Part shown: piece after piece, positions 31,396-37,926 of the stretch
Layout: the number at the start of each line of letters is the position of its first letter
Numbering within the stretch: position 1 is the first letter of the stretch
NCBI RefSeq assembly: GCF_030012215.1
Contig: NZ_JASCXX010000037.1
Coordinates: 1 to 37,926, forward strand
DNA: 37,926 bases
Direction of reading: 5' to 3'
Origin: Anaerobaca lacustris
GTDB taxonomy: Bacteria; Planctomycetota; Phycisphaerae; Sedimentisphaerales; Anaerobacaceae
Program-made: the position numbers and the translations under genes
Notes under the pieces: generated by a model
What the model saw: the letters and a program-made list of their open reading frames with translations, nothing else
Told to the model about the DNA's origin: nothing
Databases searched by the model: none

Positions 31396-32880
31396 ATGGA
31401 ACGACGTGACTTTCTCAGGGCCGCCGGCGGTGCTGCCGCGGCAGCCTGCCTCTGCGGATGCAGCGCCGCCCCTTCGAAGAACGCGACGGCGACCGGGACG
31501 CGGCGACCGAACATCCTCTGGATCATCTCCGAGGACACCTCGCCGGACCTTGGCTGTTACGGCCATCCCGTCGTCAGGACGCCGAACCTCGACAGGCTGG
31601 CCGCCGAGGGGGCCCGCTTTGCCAACGCGTTCGTCACCGCCCCGGTCTGCTCGGCCGCCCGGTCGGCTTTCATGACGGGCATGTACCAGACCAGCATCGG
31701 GGCCCACAACCATCGCAGCCATCGCAGCGACGGATACACGCTGCCGGCCCCCGTGAACGTCATCACGGAGTACTTTCGGCAGGCGGGCTACTACACCAGC
31801 AACTGCGCGGGCCTGAACTACAAGCGGCCGGGCAAGACCGACTGGAACTTCACGCCAAAGGGCGATCCGTTCGACGGCACGGACTGGTCGCAGCGCAAGC
31901 CGGGCCAGCCGTTCTTCGCCCAGATCAACCTCAGTCTGACCCATCGGGACTTCAAACGCGATGAGAGGAACCCGATCGACCCGACGGCCGTGCAACTGCC
32001 GCCCTGCTACCCCGACCATCCGGTGGCCCGGCGCGACTGGGCCGACTACCTCGAATCCATCCAGAACCTCGACACCGAGGTTGGCGTCGTACTGGCCTGG
32101 CTGGAAAAGGAAGGTCTGGCAGACAGCACCATCGTCATGTACTTCGGCGACCACGGCCGCCCGCACGTGTGGGACAAGCAGTGGCTCTACGACGGAGGCA
32201 TTCACGTCCCGATGATGATCCGCTGGCCCGGCCACATCGCGCCCGGCACGGTTGTCGATGACCTGGTCAGCAGCGTCGATTTCGCCCCGACCTTTATGTC
32301 GCTGGCCGGCATCACGCCGCCAAAGCACCTTCACGGGCACGCGTTTCTCGGTCGCGACAAGAGGACCCGCAAGTATGTCTTCGCCGCGCGCGACCGATGC
32401 GACGGCACGGTCGATCGCATCCGCTGCGTCCGCTCGAAGCGGTACAAGTACATCCGCAACTACCACCCCGAACGGCCCTACACGCAGTTCAACGCGTACA
32501 AGAAGCTGCAATACCCCGTCGTGACGCTGTTGGAGGTCCTGCACAAGCGCGGGCAGTTGACGCCGGCCCAGGCGCGGTTCATGGCGCCGACCCGGCCGAC
32601 CGAGGAGTTCTACGATCTCGAGAAGGACCCGTTCGAGACGCGCAATATCGCCGACGATCCCGCCTATGGCAAGGCCCTCGCGGAGCATCGCGGCAAGCTC
32701 GACGAGTGGATCAAGGCCAGCGGGGACCAGGGCCGGACGCCGGAACCACTGGAGGTGGTCGCCTACTGGCAGAAGGACATGGCCGACCATTACGAGCGGC
32801 AGATGGCGAATCGGAGTTTGTCCCCCGACATCCTGGACGAGGACTATCTGAGCTGGTGGGTCAGGAAGCTGCTCGTCTGA
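31396..32880 (+). CDS. Exported sulfatase (SGSH/heparan N-sulfatase-like, type I)
   Basis: Removes sulfate from glycans in the periplasm or on the surface. The 494-residue protein begins with a twin-arginine signal (ERRDFLRAAGGAAAAAC) followed by a LCGC lipobox-like site, so it may be a Tat-exported lipoprotein. NILWIISEDTSPDLGCYG provides the metal-binding Asp pair, and VCSAARSAFMTG near 85 holds the cysteine that is matured to formylglycine (CxAxR, a variant of CxPxR), which needs a sulfatase-maturating enzyme from elsewhere. YFGDHGRPH near 253 adds further metal ligands, and YDLEKDPFETRNIADDP is the family C-terminal signature. It resembles SGSH (heparan N-sulfatase) more than arylsulfatases. 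Start 31396 has AGGGAG eight bases upstream. A heparinase-like lyase lies two genes on. Confidence 0.9.
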   Translation: MERRDFLRAAGGAAAAACLCGCSAAPSKNATATGTRRPNILWIISEDTSPDLGCYGHPVVRTPNLDRLAAEGARFANAFVTAPVCSAARSAFMTGMYQTSIGAHNHRSHRSDGYTLPAPVNVITEYFRQAGYYTSNCAGLNYKRPGKTDWNFTPKGDPFDGTDWSQRKPGQPFFAQINLSLTHRDFKRDERNPIDPTAVQLPPCYPDHPVARRDWADYLESIQNLDTEVGVVLAWLEKEGLADSTIVMYFGDHGRPHVWDKQWLYDGGIHVPMMIRWPGHIAPGTVVDDLVSSVDFAPTFMSLAGITPPKHLHGHAFLGRDKRTRKYVFAARDRCDGTVDRIRCVRSKRYKYIRNYHPERPYTQFNAYKKLQYPVVTLLEVLHKRGQLTPAQARFMAPTRPTEEFYDLEKDPFETRNIADDPAYGKALAEHRGKLDEWIKASGDQGRTPEPLEVVAYWQKDMADHYERQMANRSLSPDILDEDYLSWWVRKLLV

Positions 32881-32916
32881 GCCGGCCCGGACCCGCTCGA
32901 CGTATTGGAGGTGAGT

Positions 32917-34074
32917 ATGAGCAAGGTCATATCACACGCGACGCACATCGTTGTGCTGACCGCTCTTGTCGCTCCGTCGTTCTGTGTGCCAGCTCGCGCG
33001 GCCGGCGATTCCGAACGCATGACCTATGCCCAGGCCAAGGCGCGAATCGTGCCACGTCCGTTGCCCGACTTCTGGATCGGTGACGTCAAGGGCCTTGCGG
33101 CACGGTTCGAGAGATTGACGAAAGGGGCGGTCAGCGTCATCGCGATCGCTCCCAGCGGCAGGCCCATGCATCTGGTCACCTATGGTGAGAAAGAGCCCGT
33201 CGAACGCAAAGCGAATTTCAACTCCGCCATTGGCGCCCGCCTGCCCGCCGCCTATCTGGACAAGGCCGCGAGAAGGAAGCCCGTGGTGTTCTTCATGGGC
33301 CCCGTCCACGGCCACGAAGTCGAGGCGCTGACCGGTCTGGTCAACCTCATCGAGATCATGGAGACGGGCAAGGACCTGCGCGGAAGGGACCAGAGCCGCC
33401 TGCAACAACTCGGCCTGCAATGCCGTCTCCTGATCCTCCCGGCCGGCAACCCCGACGGCATCGCACGCTTCGAGCCTCGGTCGCTGCAAGGGATGGAACG
33501 GAACGATCTTCGCTTCTGGGGCCAGGGCACCTGGAGCGACGATACGCTGTGTGGCTGGCCCCACGTCAAGCGACAGCATCCGCTTGTGGGCGGCAACGTC
33601 GGCTTCCTGGGCTGTTACTTCAATGACGCCGGCATCAACCCGATGCATGACGAGTTCTTCGCCCCGATGGGGCCGGAAGCACCCGCCATCCTGAAGCTGG
33701 CCTTTGAGGAGGGTCCTGATTTGGCCGTTTCGCTGCACAGCCACGAGCCGGTGCCGGCGTTGCTGAGGCCCGCCTATGTGCCGATGTCCGTCCAGCAAGA
33801 CGTACGCTCGCTGGCCGAGAGGTATTACGCCCTGTTGGAAGAGCGGAACCTGCCGCACAGCAGCCTGCCCCAGGTCCGCGCTGAAGACAGCGAGTCGCCC
33901 AGCGCCTTCAACCTCACCAGTGCGCTGTACCATATCAGCGGCGCGACGCCGTTCACGTTCGAGTGCCCGCATGGAATCCAGGGCTTCTGCGAAGTGACGC
34001 ACGAGCAGATCCTCGACATCCAACTGACCCTCTATGAGGCCATGCTGCAACATGAACTCGACAAGAAGAGGTGA
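32917..34074 (+). CDS. Secreted M14-family zinc carboxypeptidase-like protein
   Basis: A 385-residue exported zinc peptidase-like protein: signal peptide about 1-30 (VISHATHIVVLTALVAPSF). The M14 pattern is FMGPVHGHEVEALTGLVNL near residue 130 (HxxE zinc ligands), NPDGIARFEPR near 185 with the typical NPDG turn, and the third zinc ligand in SLHSHEPVP near 275. FTFECPHGIQGF near 350 supplies the candidate catalytic Glu. M14 enzymes cleave C-terminal residues or cross-linking peptides; the substrate here could be proteoglycan core or peptidoglycan peptides, which is inference. Start 32917 is chosen for GGAGG directly upstream (an ATG at 32905 precedes that site). The stop overlaps the start of the next gene by 23 bases. 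Confidence 0.82.
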   Translation: MSKVISHATHIVVLTALVAPSFCVPARAAGDSERMTYAQAKARIVPRPLPDFWIGDVKGLAARFERLTKGAVSVIAIAPSGRPMHLVTYGEKEPVERKANFNSAIGARLPAAYLDKAARRKPVVFFMGPVHGHEVEALTGLVNLIEIMETGKDLRGRDQSRLQQLGLQCRLLILPAGNPDGIARFEPRSLQGMERNDLRFWGQGTWSDDTLCGWPHVKRQHPLVGGNVGFLGCYFNDAGINPMHDEFFAPMGPEAPAILKLAFEEGPDLAVSLHSHEPVPALLRPAYVPMSVQQDVRSLAERYYALLEERNLPHSSLPQVRAEDSESPSAFNLTSALYHISGATPFTFECPHGIQGFCEVTHEQILDIQLTLYEAMLQHELDKKR

Positions 34075-36490
34075 CATCATCGTCCGGGCGCTGTGGTCGA
34101 TTCCGCTGTCTGCGGTTCTGCTCTGCGGTCTGGCCTGGGCTGAGGCACTCACACTGAACCAGAGCCCTGCTCAGCCGAGTGAATGGGGGTATCGTCCCGC
34201 CGAGGGCGTCGTCTCACCAACCGATCCGCCGAGCTTCAGTTGGCGTCCGGCTGACGGCCTGACTTGGGAGATCGAGTGCGCTCGCGCGCAAGACCCTCAC
34301 GAGAGCGTCTACCGCGCCAGCGGCATCGAGTTCAGCGTGCACTGCCCGCCGCAGGTCTTCGGGCCGGGGCAATATACCTGGCGCTATCGCGGCCGGGACA
34401 GGGCCGGCCGTTACACGAACTGGAGCCAATCGCGTTCGTTCACGATCGCGCCCGATGCGGCCAAGATGCCGCTGCCTCGGCGCGCCGAACTTCTGGCTCG
34501 CATCCCCACGACCCATCCACGTCTGTTCCTGCGACCCGAGAATCTGCCCAGGCTCCGCGCGCTGGCCCAGGGCGAGATGAAGGCCGAATACGAGGCCCTC
34601 GTCCGGCAGTGCGACCGGATCCTGGCCGACCCGCCGCCCACCGCCGAGCCCCCGAAGTACCCGCCGGAAATGGAACGAAAGAGCGAGGAATGGCGCGTTA
34701 TGTGGTGGGGCAATCGAACGTATACGATCAAGGCGCTCGACAGCGCCGCGACGCTGGCCTTCACACGCCTTCTGGGCGGTCAAGAGAAGTACGGCCACGA
34801 GGCAAAGCGCATCCTGCTTGAATGCGCCAAGTGGGACCCGAAGGGCAGCACCGGCTACCGCTACAACGACGAGGCGGGCATGCCGTATAACTACTATTTC
34901 GCGCGGACCTACAGCTTTGTCAACGATCTGCTCAGCGAGGATGAGAAGCAGATTTGCCGCGATTTGATGAAGATTCGCGGCGACGAGATGTACAACCACC
35001 TGCACCCGCGACACCTCTGGCGGCCCTATGCCAGCCACTCCAACCGCGCCTGGCACTTCCTCGGCGAGGTCGGCATCGCCTTCCTGGGCGAGGTCGAGGG
35101 GGCCGAGGACTGGGTCTGGTTCGCAACGAATGTGTTCTTCAACGTCTATCCCGTATGGAGCGACGACGACGGCGGCTGGCACGAAGGCACCTCCTACTGG
35201 GCCAGCTATCTGAACCGCTTCACCTGGTGGGCTGACGTCATGCGCGAGGCGATGGGCATCGACGTTTACAGGAAGCCCTTCTTCTCGAACGTGGGGTACT
35301 ACGCGATGTACCTGATGCCGCCGGGCAAGGTCGGCGGCGGCTTCGGCGATCTGACGGCCCGACGCACGGCCGCACAGAATCGGCAACTGATGACCGTCCT
35401 GGCCACGCAAGCCCAGAACCCGCACTGGCAATGGTACGTCGAACAGGTCGGTGGCCCTGATTCGGCAGGAGGCTACATCGGTTTTGTCCGAGGCCTGCTT
35501 CCGGCGGTGCAACCCGAGGCCCCCGACGATCTGCCGACCTCTCGGCTGTTCGCGGGGACGGGCCAGGCCTATCTCAACACCGACCTCACCGACGCCGCCG
35601 AAAGCGTGCAAGTCGTCTTTAAGTCGAGCCCCTTCGGCACGCAGTCGCACGGCTACGAGGCGAACAACTCGTTCCTCCTGTGGGCCTACGGCCAGCGGCT
35701 GCTGATCCGCTCGGGCTACCGCGACATCTACGGCAGCGACCACCATCAGAACTGGATGTGGAGCACCCGCTCGACCAACTGTATCACCGTCAACGGCCGG
35801 GGCCAGCGCAAGCACACCGCCACCGCCCAGGGGCAGATTACGGCATTCGAAACAACACCGACCATTGACGTCGTCGTCGGTAACGCCGGCGACGCCTACG
35901 AGCCCGAAGCGGGTGTCGAGCTGTTCAAACGCGCGATGCTCTTCGTCAAGCCCGATCTGATCGTCGTCTACGACCGTCTGAGAACATCCGAGCCTTCGAC
36001 GTTCGAGTACTGGCTCCACGCAATCAACGAGTTTGACGTCGGCGGCGCGAACCACATCCACGTCAAGAATGGAGACGTCGGCTGCGCGATCAGCATGCAC
36101 TGCCGCAGCCCGCTGGCGTTCGAACAGACCAACGAATACGACCCCAACCCGCGTCCGAGGATCACGCTTCGCGAGTGGCACCTGACGGCCCGGACTACAC
36201 AGAAGGCGAAGGACATGGAGTTCATCACCGTCTACCGCCCATACAGGACAGCGGAAGGATACATGGGCACCTCCGGCTTCCAGGCCATCCCCGGCGGCTA
36301 CCTCTTCACCGCCAGTTCGGCCACCGGCCAGCTCACCGCCCTGCTGCCCACCGACGACACGACGACGATGGAGTCCGGCGATCTCCGCACCACCGGCGCC
36401 ATCCAACTCAAACTCGACCGCCCCGGCCACGAGCCCCAAATCCTCACGGTTGCTGAACGCGTTTCAGGCGGGCGAGGTCAGATGCAATGA
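34052..36490 (+). CDS. Secreted heparinase II/III-like polysaccharide lyase (DUF4962 N-terminus)
   Basis: A candidate glycosaminoglycan or uronate lyase, 812 residues. Signal peptide about 10-30 (ALWSIPLSAVLLCGLAWA). A beta-rich DUF4962-like segment follows (about 35-145, PPSFSWRPADGLTWE), then an alpha/alpha toroid (about 150-440) with HPRLFLRPENLPRLRALA, PYASHSNRAWHFLGE and GGWHEGTSYWASYLN, then the heparinase II/III beta-sandwich (about 510-800) with FGTQSHGYEANNSFLLWAYG and GSDHHQNWM. His and Tyr candidates for beta-elimination are in these segments. ATG 34052 (MNSTRR) is chosen; ATG 34034 is an alternative and both overlap the M14 gene. It is the last gene of the plus-strand run and convergent with the SLC12-like gene. 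Confidence 0.86.
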   Translation: MNSTRRGDIIVRALWSIPLSAVLLCGLAWAEALTLNQSPAQPSEWGYRPAEGVVSPTDPPSFSWRPADGLTWEIECARAQDPHESVYRASGIEFSVHCPPQVFGPGQYTWRYRGRDRAGRYTNWSQSRSFTIAPDAAKMPLPRRAELLARIPTTHPRLFLRPENLPRLRALAQGEMKAEYEALVRQCDRILADPPPTAEPPKYPPEMERKSEEWRVMWWGNRTYTIKALDSAATLAFTRLLGGQEKYGHEAKRILLECAKWDPKGSTGYRYNDEAGMPYNYYFARTYSFVNDLLSEDEKQICRDLMKIRGDEMYNHLHPRHLWRPYASHSNRAWHFLGEVGIAFLGEVEGAEDWVWFATNVFFNVYPVWSDDDGGWHEGTSYWASYLNRFTWWADVMREAMGIDVYRKPFFSNVGYYAMYLMPPGKVGGGFGDLTARRTAAQNRQLMTVLATQAQNPHWQWYVEQVGGPDSAGGYIGFVRGLLPAVQPEAPDDLPTSRLFAGTGQAYLNTDLTDAAESVQVVFKSSPFGTQSHGYEANNSFLLWAYGQRLLIRSGYRDIYGSDHHQNWMWSTRSTNCITVNGRGQRKHTATAQGQITAFETTPTIDVVVGNAGDAYEPEAGVELFKRAMLFVKPDLIVVYDRLRTSEPSTFEYWLHAINEFDVGGANHIHVKNGDVGCAISMHCRSPLAFEQTNEYDPNPRPRITLREWHLTARTTQKAKDMEFITVYRPYRTAEGYMGTSGFQAIPGGYLFTASSATGQLTALLPTDDTTTMESGDLRTTGAIQLKLDRPGHEPQILTVAERVSGGRGQMQ

Positions 36491-36548
36491 CCACGATTCG
36501 AATCGCTAAAGAACGGGCAAAGCATAACCACTGCAGATGACCGCCATG

Positions 36549-37926
36549 TCAGGCGTCCAGGGAGACGTCGCCGGCGTTGTAGACGAGAATTACGTCGCCG
36601 GGGAGATCGACAATCGGCTGAAACTGGGGAATGAAGGGATCGGAGTCTTCGTCGGGCAGTTCGAACCCAACGAAGAGCACGGCCGAGGGTTGCATCGCGG
36701 CGCGCACAGCGTCGAGGGCGGTTTCCGTCGGCACGATGACAAGGTCGGCTTCGATGCGGGCCCGTGAAAGCAACTCGTCCATCTCTTTCTCGATATTCTG
36801 GATATCGGCCTTTGGCGCAACGGGGCGAATGATGCGCAGCGGGCGATCTCGCCATTCATTGTTTCGCGTCAGCAAATAGGCGAGCAGAAGCATCAGCGCG
36901 CCGTTCTTCTGCGAGGTCCACCACACGTTGATGGCGCCGTCGGGAATATAGGCTTTCTCCTGCTCCTGCTGGCAGGCGATGATGATGAGGCTTCGTTTCA
37001 TTCGCTTCGTGATGGCGAGGGTCTCCGAGAAGACGCCCATATTGTCGGGGTCCTCGCTCCAGCCGAGCATCACGGTGTTCGGACGCATCCCGCCGATGCC
37101 GTGGCATTGCAGCAGCGCCTTGATGGCTGCATGGATATCTTCCTCGACCACGACCACGGGAAAGGCGGGAACGTCTGCTTCGAGGATCGACTTGCGGAGA
37201 ATGTTCTCCGCCTCCCGGCGGCGGTCGAGAAGATCCTCGAGTTCCCCGCGAATGACCTGCGCGATGGAGACAATCCCCCGGTCGGTCGTGAACCACGAGG
37301 CATATTCACAGAGGTGCAGACGGTTCCTGGCCCCGCCGGCGAGGACGAGAACGGACGGACGCCAGTTCTTCGGATGGTAGCGCTCCCGCTCCAGACGCAG
37401 AAGCGCCTTGCGGGCGCGCTGGTAGGCCAGTCCGCTGCCCACGTCGCCCCACTTCACCTGGACCTCGTGACGTGCGATGAAGAAATAGAGCGCGCCGGCA
37501 AGGACAATCGAGACAGCCGCCCAGACGGCATTGATCAGGAACATAACCCCCAAACACCCGATAGCACCGAACAGGGCGACTGACCAGTGGTTCAGCCGGA
37601 ACGTGGGCCGAAAGCTCGGGTTGTTCGAGCGACCCTCGTAGAAACACGCCAGGTTCACAGTCCCGTAGGTCATCAGGAAGAACATCGTGATGACAGGTGC
37701 GACCGTGTCGAGGTCGCCGGCCAGGATGCCGACCTGAGCGATGAGGAAGGTCAGAACGGTGGCGCGCCGAGGCTCATCCCTGCGCCGGCTGCCCCTTCCG
37801 AACCAGTACAGAGGTCGAAAGACCTTGTCGCGAGCAAATGCCTGCAAAATCCGGGGGGCGCCCATCATGCTGCCGAGGGCGGAGGAAAGTGTGGCACAAA
37901 TGACCCCGGCATAAATCAGGGCCGGG
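36549..37926 (-). CDS. SLC12-like cation-chloride cotransporter/APC-family protein, 5' end beyond window
   Basis: C-terminal 458 residues of an inner-membrane transporter; the frame is open to the window edge, so start and upstream helices are missing. The visible start GVICATLSSALGSMMGAPRI is a late transmembrane helix of APC/SLC12-type carriers, followed by LQAFARDKVF, two or three more hydrophobic segments (about 60-75, 80-100, 115-145), and a long cytoplasmic C-terminal domain with NTVMLGWSEDPDN, NVWWTSQKNGALMLLLAYLL and VGFELPDEDSDPF. That domain, with two alpha/beta lobes, is typical of bacterial SLC12-like proteins related to Na-K-Cl cotransporters. It ends 58 bases from the convergent lyase gene; that gap holds a 12-bp palindrome, CGATTCGAATCG (36494-36505), and no clear terminator. 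Confidence 0.85.
   Translation of the reverse strand, partial: PALIYAGVICATLSSALGSMMGAPRILQAFARDKVFRPLYWFGRGSRRRDEPRRATVLTFLIAQVGILAGDLDTVAPVITMFFLMTYGTVNLACFYEGRSNNPSFRPTFRLNHWSVALFGAIGCLGVMFLINAVWAAVSIVLAGALYFFIARHEVQVKWGDVGSGLAYQRARKALLRLERERYHPKNWRPSVLVLAGGARNRLHLCEYASWFTTDRGIVSIAQVIRGELEDLLDRRREAENILRKSILEADVPAFPVVVVEEDIHAAIKALLQCHGIGGMRPNTVMLGWSEDPDNMGVFSETLAITKRMKRSLIIIACQQEQEKAYIPDGAINVWWTSQKNGALMLLLAYLLTRNNEWRDRPLRIIRPVAPKADIQNIEKEMDELLSRARIEADLVIVPTETALDAVRAAMQPSAVLFVGFELPDEDSDPFIPQFQPIVDLPGDVILVYNAGDVSLDA

Overview
This is a GC-rich bacterial chromosome segment that most resembles an anaerobic member of the Planctomycetota, probably class Phycisphaerae. That placement is inferred from gene content, not from a marker gene. 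The clues are twin-arginine Gfo/Idh oxidoreductases, a PmoA-like (DUF6807) protein, an SGSH-type sulfatase, a heparinase II/III-type lyase, discoidin/concanavalin-like secreted proteins, a prepilin-like H/DG protein, and C1-folate genes (fhs, folD).

Layout. 1-1229: repeat-rich, with one putative lipoprotein gene and a promoter leading to tRNA-Ser(UGA). 1322-4105 (minus): folD and fhs, driven from an extended -10 promoter near 4166. 4234-8710 (minus): a tight catabolic cluster of NCS2 permease, TIM-barrel isomerase/epimerase, DUF6807 protein and Tat-exported oxidoreductase, with tRNA-Leu(UAG) just upstream. 8948-10521 (minus): two overlapping paralogous membrane proteins. 10755-15715 (minus): xseB, xseA, a secreted GH-like protein, a small membrane-anchored protein and a prepilin-like protein. 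16197-16628 (minus) is a C_GCAxxG_C_C protein, divergent from a plus-strand run tsaD-larB-nnrD-carboxymuconolactone decarboxylase-like (16790-19872). 19985-22063: SSS sodium/solute symporter. 22329-27925: two large paralogous secreted multidomain proteins ending at a strong terminator. 28106-36490: a compact plus-strand run of galactokinase-like kinase, pyrK, pyrD, sulfatase, M14 peptidase and heparinase-like lyase. 36549-37926 (minus): an SLC12-like transporter cut by the window edge.

The genes point to a polysaccharide or glycosaminoglycan degrader: secreted binding proteins, sulfatase, lyase and GH-like protein release sugars, the SSS and NCS2 carriers import solutes, and the isomerase, oxidoreductase and kinase process the products. 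Housekeeping genes (xseAB, tsaD, pyrKD, fhs/folD) are interleaved.

The most unusual signals are small. A dispersed hairpin repeat supplies the TAG stop codon, and a terminal proline, to three different genes. A second dispersed repeat family abuts the xseB stop. larB appears to start at an AUA codon behind a perfect Shine-Dalgarno. tsaD appears to be transcribed leaderless or nearly so. I saw no CRISPR array, phage or intact insertion sequence.
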